DNA of 9,625 bases from Candidatus Atribacter fermentans (GCA_012517485.1 JAAYUT010000340.1:1-9625), one strand, 5' to 3'; positions 1 to 6,649 are shown, counted from the stretch's first letter. Notes: a model not told the origin generated them from the sequence alone. Numbers and translations: made by a program.

Positions 1-61
1 TAAACGATTTTTTAAAGGTACTCATATAGAGCGACCAACCAGGATCTCATCCTGGGCTTCC

Positions 62-100
62 ACCCTCATCCTGACCTTCTCCCATCAAGGGAGAAGGAAC
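62..100. repeat. Left outer arm of a nested inverted repeat
   Basis: The stretch reads CCCTCATCCTGACCTTCTCC, then a short self-complementary CTCCC...GGGAG core. It is the imperfect inverted partner of 385-421, whose reverse complement begins CCCTCACCTTCTTCCTCTCC. The GC-richer composition contrasts with the AT-rich DNA that follows, as expected for a dispersed intergenic repeat. It has no coding potential. Confidence 0.6.
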
Positions 101-107
101 TTTTAGT

Positions 108-290
108 CGTCATTGCGAGACCTCGTTTTTTGAGGTCGTGGCAATCTCATGATTTAACTTTTCTTATTTGTGGAATTGTAGAATTGGAATAAATGAGATT
201 CTTATCATGTCCGGTAAAAAACGCCTCCTTACTCAGAAGGAAAAAATGGCTCAATGAGATTGCCACGTCGCTGCGCTCCTCGCAATGACG
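108..290. repeat. Inverted-repeat intergenic element (CGTCATTGCGAG family)
   Basis: The left end (108-150) starts CGTCATTGCGAG and closes with CGTGGCAATCTCAT. The right end (254-290) is the reverse arrangement, ATGAGATTGCCACG to CTCGCAATGACG. The outer 12 and inner 14 bases of the arms are exact inverted matches; the middles differ. The roughly 100-base centre holds a further degraded piece (about 198-240, GAGATTCTTATC...) resembling the right arm of the element at 9273-9381. No transposase is present. It is best read as a non-autonomous dispersed repeat able to form a large hairpin. A small minus-strand frame across it is treated as spurious. Confidence 0.75.
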
Positions 291-345
291 GAGCAGGAAA
301 AAACTTAAATACCCCTTTTTATCTCCCTTTCGCAAAGAGAAGATT

Positions 346-421
346 CTTTTTCCCTCGCCCTCGGCGGGAGAGGCCTTATTCCTTTTTTCCTCTCCTTTAA
401 TGGGAGAGGAAGAAGGTGAGG
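346..421. repeat. Right outer repeat arms (CTCCC/GGGAG family)
   Basis: Two related pieces lie here. A short palindromic one (350-373) contains CCCTCGCCCTCGGCGGGAGAGG. The longer one (385-421) contains CTCTCCTTTAATGGGAGAGG followed by AAGAAGGTGAGGG, and is inverted relative to 62-100. Together with 62-100 they bracket the inner inverted repeat, giving a nested arrangement. Function is unknown; RNA hairpins are plausible if the region is transcribed. Confidence 0.55.
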
Positions 422-649
422 GATAACTCTTTTCATCCTTAAAAGGTAAAATGAGGAATATTATAAAAAATTAAACCTTATAGGAAGTGATAAATTGGTA
501 AAAGTATTATAAACAACAAAATGAGTTTCAAAAAGGCAAGAATAAATTATTAAATAAAGAATATAAAATAAAATATTAAAAATTGAATTTATCTAAGAAT
601 GAAAGAAAATAACCAATTTATTTATAAAAAAATATGATACTTGTTTATC
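422..649. other. AT-rich spacer without genes
   Basis: This stretch is extremely A/T-rich, with many stops in all frames. No Shine-Dalgarno-supported reading frame, RNA gene or clear hairpin terminator is visible. Its only apparent role is as the region upstream of the importer promoter. Confidence 0.6.
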
Positions 650-678
650 TGGACAAAATAAAAAATGAAAATTATAAT
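650..678 (+). promoter_or_regulatory. Sigma70-type promoter of the ABC importer operon
   Basis: TGGACA at 650-655 (five of six matches to TTGACA) is followed by a 17-base spacer and a perfect TATAAT at 673-678. The predicted RNA start near 685 gives a leader of about 35 bases before the ATPase gene. In AT-rich DNA a lone TATAAT means little, but the correct spacing to a near-consensus -35 makes this a good call. Confidence 0.7.
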
Positions 679-706
679 TAAATAATCAGTGAGTAGAAGA
701 AGCATT

Positions 707-713
707 AAGGCGG
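707..713 (+). promoter_or_regulatory. Ribosome binding site that decides the ATPase start
   Basis: AAGGCGG (one mismatch to AAGGAGG) ends one base before an ATG at 715 but seven bases before the in-frame ATG at 721. Normal spacing favours 721 as the true start. The two choices differ by only two residues. Confidence 0.55.
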
Positions 714-720
714 GATGAAA

Positions 721-1509
721 ATGGGGGATAAGAATTTCCAGTACATTCTTGAAATGAAAAATGTTGGGATGCGTTTTGGGAACGTCGAAGCGTTGAGAAA
801 TATTAATTTTTCAGTTGGGAAAAATGAAGTAGTTGGTTTACTTGGTGATAATGGTGCTGGAAAATCAACTATGGTTAAAATTATGACAGGAGTTCTCCAT
901 CCCACCTGTGGAGAACTTTATATTCGCGGACAAAAAGTTACTGCGAAAGACTACAATGTTAAAAAAGCCCACAAATACGGCATTGAAACCGTCTATCAGG
1001 ATAAGTCCCTTGGTGAAAAACAAACACTATGGAGAAATTTTTTTATAGGACGGCAAATAACGAACCGATTCGGTTTCATTAACATAAAAAAGGAAAAAGA
1101 AATAGCCAATAACATTATTATGGACATGATAGGATTTCGTGGTGTAGGTATCGGTGTTGATTCTAAAGTGAGCAAGCTTTCAGGTGGTGAGCGCCAAGGG
1201 ATAGCTATTGGTCGAGCGATGCACTTTGATGCTGATTTAATTATTCTTGATGAACCAACGGTTGCTCTATCAGTGAAGGAAGTCCGAAAAGTTCTTCAAT
1301 TTGTCGATAAAATTCGAATCTCTGGCAGATCTTGTGTTTATATCTCTCATAATATCGGACATGTTTATGACATCGCTGATCGTTTCGTTATTATTGATCG
1401 GGGAATGGTGGTAGCCAATTTCTCCAAAAAAGAAATGACTTTAGAAAAATTAGATGAGTTTCTTTTACGATATGCATCGAAAAAGAGGGGAGATGAGTTG
1501 GAGATATGA
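721..1509 (+). CDS. Sugar-type ABC importer ATP-binding protein
   Basis: This is the ATPase subunit of a carbohydrate-uptake (CUT2-like) ABC importer; it hydrolyses ATP on the cytoplasmic face to power the permease encoded next. In residues counted from 721 (262 aa), Walker A is GDNGAGKST at 42-50, the Q-loop glutamine is at about 93, the signature LSGGERQ is at 153-159, Walker B LIILDEP is at 173-179 with catalytic Glu178, and the switch His is at about 210 (SHN). All catalytic motifs are intact. At this length it has one nucleotide-binding domain, like FrcA-type ATPases, rather than the roughly 500-residue tandem form of RbsA/XylG, so it presumably acts as a homodimer. Its stop overlaps the permease start (ATGA), indicating translational coupling. 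An ATG at 715 is a less well-spaced alternative start. The substrate cannot be read from this subunit. Confidence 0.93.
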   Translation: MGDKNFQYILEMKNVGMRFGNVEALRNINFSVGKNEVVGLLGDNGAGKSTMVKIMTGVLHPTCGELYIRGQKVTAKDYNVKKAHKYGIETVYQDKSLGEKQTLWRNFFIGRQITNRFGFINIKKEKEIANNIIMDMIGFRGVGIGVDSKVSKLSGGERQGIAIGRAMHFDADLIILDEPTVALSVKEVRKVLQFVDKIRISGRSCVYISHNIGHVYDIADRFVIIDRGMVVANFSKKEMTLEKLDEFLLRYASKKRGDELEI

Positions 1510-2534
1510 TAAAAACCGAAAAAAAGGGTTTATTAGCAATAGAAGGATTCCCGGTCATGTTGGTTTTTATTGTTATAATTTTAGCTTTTATGAAAACTGC
1601 GCCAAATGCTTTTCTAAGGCCAACCATTTATATGTCTTTCTTAACCTATAATGCCCCTACTCTGGTTTTAGCTGCTGGATTAACCCTTATTATCACTGCT
1701 GGTGAAATTGATCTTTCTTTCCCATCGGTTATTGCCTTTTGTGGAATGGTTTTTGCCTATCTTTATCATATTACCGGGATGGTTTTCCTTCCATTTTTGG
1801 CAGCTTTAGCGACTGGTGCCTTTATTGGTTATATGAATGGGTTGATCCTTACCAAGATTGGAATTCCTTCAATAATGACAACTTTAGGAACTAACTTTTT
1901 TTGGACTGGCCTCACAATTTTAATTTCTGGAGGGGTTTCTCTTAATGTCAACCCTATAAAAGGTTCTTTTCTTCATACCTTGCTTGTTGGAAGAATTGGT
2001 GATCTTTTCCCTGCTCAAGCCATTTGGTCCATTGGTTTGACAATTTTTATTTGGTACTTATTGAATCGTCATGCTTTTGGGGAAAGCATCATGTTTATCG
2101 GAGACAACGTCAATGTCGCTCGAGTCATGGGAGTCAATGTTGATTCCACTAAAATTAAAGTTTTTACTTTAATGGGACTCATGGGTGGTTTTGCGGCTTG
2201 TTTACTGACTTTTGAAATGACCAATTTCTGGACAAATCAAGGAAGTGGGTTTCTCCTTCCGGTTATGGCAGCGGTATTCATTGGAGGAACTTCAATTTCT
2301 GGTGGAGAAGGTCGGGTAATAGGTACGCTGTTTGGTATGTTTATTGTCGGCTCTCTTGAAACTGGAGTTACAGCTTCGGGTATAGGTGGATTCTGGACTC
2401 GTTTGACGACTGGACTTATTATGCTGGGTTCAATTGCGCTCAATATTGTATTAGATCGAACCAATGGGAAAAGGGTTTGTTTTTTTGAAAATTTGAGAAA
2501 CTCGGTTTTTACTAAAGGGTTAAAGAAAGAATAA
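1506..2534 (+). CDS. Sugar-type ABC importer permease (RbsC/FrcC-like)
   Basis: This 342-residue membrane protein forms the translocation channel of the importer and is predicted in the inner membrane. It belongs to the branched-chain/ribose permease superfamily (BPD_transp_2). It has about eight to ten hydrophobic segments and family hallmarks: AGEIDLS at 65-71 (equivalent to the GGIDLS of RbsC), GIPSIMTTLGT at 119-129, GVNVDSTKIKVF at 209-220, and the cytoplasmic coupling stretch FIGGTSISGGEGRVIGTLFG at 258-277. Its ATG overlaps the ATPase stop by four bases, with GGAG just upstream, so it is co-translated with that gene. Only one permease gene is present, so a homodimer is expected. A basic C-terminal tail (about 320-342) is cytoplasmic by inference. 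Confidence 0.92.
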   Translation: MIKTEKKGLLAIEGFPVMLVFIVIILAFMKTAPNAFLRPTIYMSFLTYNAPTLVLAAGLTLIITAGEIDLSFPSVIAFCGMVFAYLYHITGMVFLPFLAALATGAFIGYMNGLILTKIGIPSIMTTLGTNFFWTGLTILISGGVSLNVNPIKGSFLHTLLVGRIGDLFPAQAIWSIGLTIFIWYLLNRHAFGESIMFIGDNVNVARVMGVNVDSTKIKVFTLMGLMGGFAACLLTFEMTNFWTNQGSGFLLPVMAAVFIGGTSISGGEGRVIGTLFGMFIVGSLETGVTASGIGGFWTRLTTGLIMLGSIALNIVLDRTNGKRVCFFENLRNSVFTKGLKKE

Positions 2535-2661
2535 ATCTATTTTTGAAAATACGAAAACGTCATTAAAATATTAAATAGAAAGGAGGTAAAGCTCTTAAAT
2601 TAGGAAAATACAAAACAAATTTTTATTTTATAAGTTTAATATTATTAAGGAGGAAAAAGAA

Positions 2662-3651
2662 ATGAAAAGGTTTTCAATTATTCTCATTGTTACATTAATA
2701 TTTATGACTTTTACACTTCCACTTTATGCGCAAGAGAAGCTTTTAGGGGAAGGAATGGTGATTTATTGTCAAATGGGAGGGGCTGAAGGGGCAGTAGCAA
2801 CCATACAGAGAACATTAGGCGCTAGAGAAGCCGCGAAAGCATTAGGAGTAAAGCTTATTGAACAATATTCACAATGGCAGCCGGAAAAAATGGTTCAACA
2901 GTTTAAAGAAGCTATTGCTGCTCAACCTGATGGGATCGTTATTATGGGACACCCAGGTTCAGCGGCAATGTGGGACTTAGTAAGAGAAGCTGATAGTAAG
3001 GGAATTATAGTTACTGTGAACAATACACCGCTTCCCGATATCCAGGAAGAATTTTTAGCAAAAGGGTTTGGATATGCTGGTGTTGATTTGTTTGCGGGTG
3101 GTTATTTAACTGGCCAAGCGATGGTTAAAGCTGGTTTAAAACCAGGAGATAAAGCCATCGTATATGGTCTTTTCTCGCAACCCTTCCGTGGGCAAAGCGA
3201 AGAAGGAATGGCAAGAGCACTTGAAGATGCTGGAATCATTGTTGATCGCCAAGAAATTTCTCCTGAAGCTGATGCTGATGCCTCGACAGCCATACCAATA
3301 TTAACTGGATATTTTCAAGCCCATCCAGATTGTAAAGCAATTGGAACTCAACATGGAGCAATAACTGGAATCTTAGTAAATCTTTTAAGAGATAATTTGA
3401 AGAAGAAACCAGGTGAAATAATATCAGCTGGTATTGATTTATCACCAGCAACTATTGAAGGTCTTAAAACTGGATATATTAGTGCGGTTCTTGATCAACA
3501 GCTCTATTTGCAGGGGTTTATTCCTATTGTTCAAATTGTTTTAACCAAAAAGTATAAAATAACTGGTTTCAACATTAATACTGGTGCAGGGACTGTAACT
3601 CCAGAGACAATTGGTGAATTGGAAGAGCTTATCACTGCTGGATATCGTTGA
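2662..3651 (+). CDS. Secreted sugar-type ABC substrate-binding protein
   Basis: This 329-residue protein captures the ligand outside the membrane and delivers it to the permease. A Sec signal peptide is clear: MKRF, a hydrophobic core to about 20, and likely cleavage after LYA (residue 23). No lipobox cysteine is present, so it is not a lipoprotein. The mature part has the two-lobed type I periplasmic-binding fold (Peripla_BP_4, RbsB-like), with family features around WQPEKMVQQF (72-81), PDGIVIMGHPG (89-99), YAGVDLFAGGYLTGQAM (138-154) and GIDLSPATIEGLKTGYISA (257-275). AAGGAGG at 2647-2653, eight bases ahead of the ATG, fixes the start. It lies 127 bases after the permease and before a terminator, as the last gene of the importer operon; the strong ribosome site suits a highly expressed binding protein. 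The ligand is unknown; a sugar, sugar alcohol or autoinducer-like molecule are all possible. Confidence 0.9.
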   Translation: MKRFSIILIVTLIFMTFTLPLYAQEKLLGEGMVIYCQMGGAEGAVATIQRTLGAREAAKALGVKLIEQYSQWQPEKMVQQFKEAIAAQPDGIVIMGHPGSAAMWDLVREADSKGIIVTVNNTPLPDIQEEFLAKGFGYAGVDLFAGGYLTGQAMVKAGLKPGDKAIVYGLFSQPFRGQSEEGMARALEDAGIIVDRQEISPEADADASTAIPILTGYFQAHPDCKAIGTQHGAITGILVNLLRDNLKKKPGEIISAGIDLSPATIEGLKTGYISAVLDQQLYLQGFIPIVQIVLTKKYKITGFNINTGAGTVTPETIGELEELITAGYR

Positions 3652-3656
3652 TGAAA

Positions 3657-3694
3657 ATAAAAACCCTCTTCTATTTTTTGAGGAGGGTTTTTAT
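3657..3694 (+). terminator. Rho-independent terminator after the importer operon
   Basis: AAACCCTC (3661-3668) pairs exactly with GAGGGTTT (3683-3690). The pairing extends inward through TTC/GAG with one wobble, around a T-rich loop, and a short T-run follows. It starts within ten bases of the binding-protein stop and precedes the next promoter, cleanly separating the two operons. Confidence 0.85.
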
Positions 3695-3734
3695 ATAAAT
3701 TAGAATGTTTACTGATTAAATGAACAAACTATGC

Positions 3735-3763
3735 TTGACAATCTTAATTCCCCTAGTTATAAT
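3735..3763 (+). promoter_or_regulatory. Perfect-consensus sigma70 promoter of the T-box operon
   Basis: TTGACA (3735-3740), a 17-base spacer and TATAAT (3758-3763) match the consensus at all twelve positions. Transcription would start near 3770, just before Stem I of the T-box leader. A maximal constitutive promoter fits a gene set whose control lies in transcription attenuation. Confidence 0.9.
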
Positions 3764-3778
3764 TCGTAAAATATTAAT

Positions 3779-4026
3779 CGGCTTAGAACGGGATGAGTAA
3801 TTGGGGAAGAAGGGATAGAGAACCGGGTTAGGTGGAAGCCGGTCCTTCAGAACTCAATGAACATGGCCCGGGAGCTGTTGTGGTGAAAACCGAGTAACCA
3901 TAACCGTTTAATCGGCGTTATTCGATTTCCATCTTATGATTAGGATGGGGAATGAGTAGATAGCCTTAGACTATCTGAATAAGGGTGGTACCGCGGATGA
4001 ACCCCCGCCCCTTGGGCGGGGGTTTT
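3779..4026 (+). promoter_or_regulatory. T-box riboswitch, probable tRNA-Met specificity
   Basis: This leader RNA senses uncharged tRNA. The T-box core GGGTGGTACCGCGG lies at 3983-3996. The antiterminator folds exactly as in the family: AAGGG (3981-3985) with CCCTT (4009-4013), and GCGG (3993-3996) with CCGC (4005-4008), leaving TGGTACC as the tRNA-end bulge. T3989 would pair with a discriminator A. Stem I can be traced: CGGG (3789-3792)/CCCG (3867-3870) at the base, the AGTA loop-E motif (3796-3799), TTGGG (3801-3805)/CTCAA (3853-3857), and an apical ACCGG/CCGGT hairpin with a GGTGGAA loop. The specifier, aligned to the family pattern GAA-codon-...GAGC, is ATG at 3863-3865. A small hairpin (3958-3963 with 3971-3976) is Stem III. 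Methionine specificity is inferred from alignment by eye but matches the homocysteine genes downstream. Confidence 0.93.
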
Positions 4027-4030
4027 CTTA
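4000..4030 (+). terminator. Attenuator terminator of the T-box leader
   Basis: AACCCCCGCCC (4000-4010) pairs perfectly with GGGCGGGGGTT (4014-4024) around a CTT loop, followed by a T-rich tract. Its 5' arm overlaps the 3' half of the antiterminator (4005-4013), so the two folds exclude each other. Charged tRNA should leave this hairpin formed and stop transcription before 4055. Confidence 0.92.
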
Positions 4031-4054
4031 TTTTTTAAATAGGGGGTAAATATT

Positions 4055-5284
4055 ATGAGTAGTGCTTTGAGATCTTACCAAGAAATTAATGAAAAAATTA
4101 AAAAGGGAAAAGCGGTGGTTGTCACCGCTGAAGAGATCATTGAATTAATTGATAAAAATGGAATTGAAAAAACCGCTCGTGAAGTTGATGTCGTCACTAC
4201 AGGAACCTTTGGTGCAATGTGCTCTTCTGGAGCAATGATAAATATTGGCCATACCAAACCAAGGATGAAAATCAGCGAGGCATACTTAAATGGGGTGATG
4301 GCATATGGAGGTTTAGCAGCGGTTGACCTTTATATTGGTGCAACACAGGTTGCTAAAGATGATCCATTGAATAAAATCTATCCCGGTGAATTTAAGTATG
4401 GTGGAGGTCATGTTATTCAAGATTTAGTTTCTGGTAAAGATATTTTATTGGAAGCATACGGTTATGGAACTGATGATTATCCACGAAAAAAATTACTAAC
4501 CTGGATTAATATCAAGGACTTGAATCAAGCCTATCTCTTTAATCCACGTAATGCTTATCAAAATTACAATGTAGCAGTGAATTGTTCAGACAAAATAATT
4601 TACACTTATCTTGGAGTACTTCTTCCACATTTAGGAAATGCTGGTTTTTCTTCTGCTGGACAATTAAGTCCTTTATTGAATGATCCGTATTATCGAGTTA
4701 TTGGTGTGGGAACGAAGATATTTTTAGGTGGTGGCGTTGGATATGTTGCATGGCAGGGGACTCAGCATGACCCAAGTGTAGAGAGAAACGATAAAGGAAT
4801 ACCCAGAGGAGGTGCGGGCACCTTAGCAGTCATTGGTGATATGAAGGGCATGGATCCGAATTGGCTATGGGGATTAAGTATTCGAGGTTATGGGTGTTCT
4901 CTTGCAGTTGGATTGGGTGTGCCTATTCCTATACTTGATGAAGAAACGCTCCAGTATTGTGCTGTTCGAGATCAAGATATTGAGGCACCAATCATTGATT
5001 ATAGTAATGCTTATCCTAACGGGACTGGTGAGATTTTGGGTTATGTAAATTATGCGGAATTAAGAAGTGGTAAAATATACCATGCTGGAAAGGAAATACC
5101 GACTTCACCAATTTCCAGTTATTCACGTGCCCGTGAAATTTGTTCAATTTTAAAAAAGTGGATTCAAAATGGTGATTTTACTTTAACCCAACCAACATTC
5201 GTTCTTCCAAGTACCGATTCAGGTGTTCGTTTTAGAAATCTTGCTGAACGACCATATAATAATACCAATGGGGTTAGGAGGTAA
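4055..5284 (+). CDS. Homocysteine biosynthesis protein (COG1900/DUF39)
   Basis: I recognise this as the HcyBio/COG1900 family, relative of MA1821 of Methanosarcina acetivorans. With its partners that protein is required to make homocysteine from aspartate semialdehyde and sulfide. The 409 residues carry family-like stretches: TTGTFGAMCSSGAMINIGH (48-66), GGGHVIQDLVSGKD (116-129), AYGYGTDDYPRKK (134-146), INIKDLNQAYLFNPRNAYQN (151-170), and a glycine-rich GGGVGYVAWQGTQHDP (225-240) used in annotated members. C56 in the CSSG motif is the likely sulfur-carrying cysteine; the other cysteines are at 177, 281, 302 and 363. The protein ends without the paired CBS domains that some archaeal homologues carry at the C-terminus. 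AGGGGGT at 4041-4047 fixes the start, seven bases upstream. It is the first gene behind the T-box and is separated from the NIL/ferredoxin gene by five bases. Confidence 0.88.
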   Translation: MSSALRSYQEINEKIKKGKAVVVTAEEIIELIDKNGIEKTAREVDVVTTGTFGAMCSSGAMINIGHTKPRMKISEAYLNGVMAYGGLAAVDLYIGATQVAKDDPLNKIYPGEFKYGGGHVIQDLVSGKDILLEAYGYGTDDYPRKKLLTWINIKDLNQAYLFNPRNAYQNYNVAVNCSDKIIYTYLGVLLPHLGNAGFSSAGQLSPLLNDPYYRVIGVGTKIFLGGGVGYVAWQGTQHDPSVERNDKGIPRGGAGTLAVIGDMKGMDPNWLWGLSIRGYGCSLAVGLGVPIPILDEETLQYCAVRDQDIEAPIIDYSNAYPNGTGEILGYVNYAELRSGKIYHAGKEIPTSPISSYSRAREICSILKKWIQNGDFTLTQPTFVLPSTDSGVRFRNLAERPYNNTNGVRR

Positions 5285-5289
5285 ACCAA

Positions 5290-5700
5290 ATGGTATCGAC
5301 TAAGAAAGTGGTTCTACATTTTCCCCGAGAAGCAGCTGAGAGACCGGTTGTGTGTGAATTAGCGCTTCGTTTTGGATTAACCTTTAATATTTTACGAGCC
5401 TCAATATCTCCTCACCATGAAGGGCTTATGGTTTTAGAGATTATTGGGGAAAATGCAAAAAATGAAGAAGGCCTTAAGTACCTTCAAGAAAAAGGAGTTG
5501 AAATCCAACCTTTAAGCCAAGATATTAAGAAAAACGATCAACTTTGTATTGATTGTGGTTCTTGCTTAGGAGTTTGCCCTACTACAGCTCTTTATATGGA
5601 CAAGGCTTCTTATCAGGTAAAATTTGAGGAATCAAAATGCATTGCTTGTGAACTTTGTGTTTTAGCTTGTCCTACTCGAGCAATGGAGGCTTTATTTTAA
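5290..5700 (+). CDS. NIL-domain protein with two [4Fe-4S] ferredoxin motifs
   Basis: This 136-residue protein matches the MA1822-type partner of COG1900 in homocysteine synthesis, where it is thought to supply electrons or handle sulfur. Residues 3-76 form an NIL domain, a small ligand-binding fold also found at the C-terminus of methionine importer ATPases (MetN). Residues 86-96 (CIDCGSCLGVC) and 117-127 (CIACELCVLAC) are two intact CxxCxxCxxxC motifs, each followed by proline, typical of bacterial-type 2[4Fe-4S] ferredoxins. It is predicted to be cytoplasmic, with no signal or membrane segment. AGGAGGT (5276-5282) overlaps the stop of the preceding gene and sits seven bases before this ATG, so expression is coupled. 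It is followed after three bases by the COG2122 gene. Confidence 0.9.
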   Translation: MVSTKKVVLHFPREAAERPVVCELALRFGLTFNILRASISPHHEGLMVLEIIGENAKNEEGLKYLQEKGVEIQPLSQDIKKNDQLCIDCGSCLGVCPTTALYMDKASYQVKFEESKCIACELCVLACPTRAMEALF

Positions 5701-5703
5701 AGC

Positions 5704-6432
5704 ATGACCGATTATGTGGAGCGGTTTTATCGAAAGATGGTGAAACCTGCTGGTTTAATCGCATTCGAAGTAAAAATCAAAGAAAGCGATCTCATGATCT
5801 ATGCCAATGAGGACTTAAGCTCGCTCTCTTATTCTCTTTTAGATAAAGAACGAAGAAATCTTGAAGCTTATATTCGATACAATTCACAGTTTCAGGAGTC
5901 TTTGGTGCCAATAAAAATCGATGATTTTGCTCCTCCTATTTGTAAAATTATGGCAGAGTCGGTAAAAAAGGCAGGAGTTGGTCCAATGGCTGCGGTTGCT
6001 GGAGCGGTAAATGATTGTCTGGCGCATGGGCTCTTGGCTAAAACAGCCGAGTTGATTATCGAAAACGGAGGAGACTTACTTATCCATTCTTTGAAGGAAC
6101 GAGTTATTGCAATTTATACAGGTGAAAATTCTCCCTTCAAAACACACATCGGATTATTGATTTCACCAGGAAAGACTTATGGAGTGGCAACATCATCAGG
6201 TAAAATTGGACATTCTTTAAGCTTTGGTGAAGCAGATGCTGTTACCATCGTTGCTGAGTCTTCAGCATTAGCAGATGCCTGGGCAACCAGCATTGGTAAT
6301 TTAATTCATTCTAAAAAAGATGTTGAAAAAGCATTGAAATACTGTGAAAATATTCAAGAGATCATTGGTGTTGTGGTTGTTTTTCAGGATGTTTTAGGTG
6401 TTCGAGGCGATATACAATTAATCCCTCTTTGA
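5704..6432 (+). CDS. UPF0280/COG2122 ApbE-like protein
   Basis: This 242-residue protein belongs to the UPF0280 (COG2122) family, distantly related to the flavin transferase ApbE. Its methanogen homologue MA1715 has been linked to sulfide assimilation and homocysteine formation alongside MA1821/MA1822. Visible family motifs are GPMAAVAGAVND (93-104), ENGGDLLIHS (120-129), ATSSGKIGHSLSFGEADAV (162-180) and ADAWATSIGN (190-199), which parallel the GGD, GHS and ADA.AT signatures of ApbE-like folds. No signal peptide or lipobox is seen, unlike periplasmic ApbE, so a cytoplasmic role is inferred. The start is three bases after the previous stop; the nearest purine-rich site (GGAGG, 5685-5689) is 14 bases upstream, so translation probably depends on coupling. 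It is the last gene of the T-box operon. No convincing terminator follows. Confidence 0.87.
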   Translation: MTDYVERFYRKMVKPAGLIAFEVKIKESDLMIYANEDLSSLSYSLLDKERRNLEAYIRYNSQFQESLVPIKIDDFAPPICKIMAESVKKAGVGPMAAVAGAVNDCLAHGLLAKTAELIIENGGDLLIHSLKERVIAIYTGENSPFKTHIGLLISPGKTYGVATSSGKIGHSLSFGEADAVTIVAESSALADAWATSIGNLIHSKKDVEKALKYCENIQEIIGVVVVFQDVLGVRGDIQLIPL

Positions 6433-6649
6433 TGTTTTAAGAGAAAGGAATCATAGTGGATTATTTTAATCAATATTTTCGTATTATATAACTAAAGTTT
6501 AAAATAAATATCACTATTTTATTCTCCATGACTTTAAATTTTTTCCTCGAATCGATTTTTTACTACTCAAAGCATCAATAACTGGAAGCGATATGCTAAA
6601 CTCATTTAAAACGATAAAATTTTAGTCTTTAAAAGAAAGAGGGAGTTCG

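Noticed and set aside
108..290. CRISPR array or insertion sequence
   Set aside because: Arms are inverted rather than direct repeats, there is no regular spacer pattern, and no transposase or cas gene is present.
147..335. Minus-strand 62-codon frame at the left end
   Set aside because: It lies across the inverted-repeat element and its translation (HCEERSDVAIS) is the typical spurious product of this repeat family.
1454..1651. Plus-strand frame overlapping the ATPase/permease junction
   Set aside because: It is out of frame with two well-supported genes, and its Cys/Tyr/Phe-rich translation has no family features.
2543..2569. Internal promoter for the binding-protein gene (TTGAAA and TAAAAT)
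   Set aside because: The spacer is only 15 bases and such matches are frequent in AT-rich DNA; evidence is too weak.
3102..3451. Minus-strand frames inside the binding-protein gene
   Set aside because: They are antisense shadows of a gene with clear family motifs, and have no ribosome site.
6459..6471. Terminator after the COG2122 gene (GATTA/TAATC hairpin)
   Set aside because: Five A/T-dominated pairs with no proper T-run; not stable enough to call.
6592..6597. Promoter for the Lon-like gene (TATGCT)
   Set aside because: No acceptable -35 at 16-18 bases upstream.
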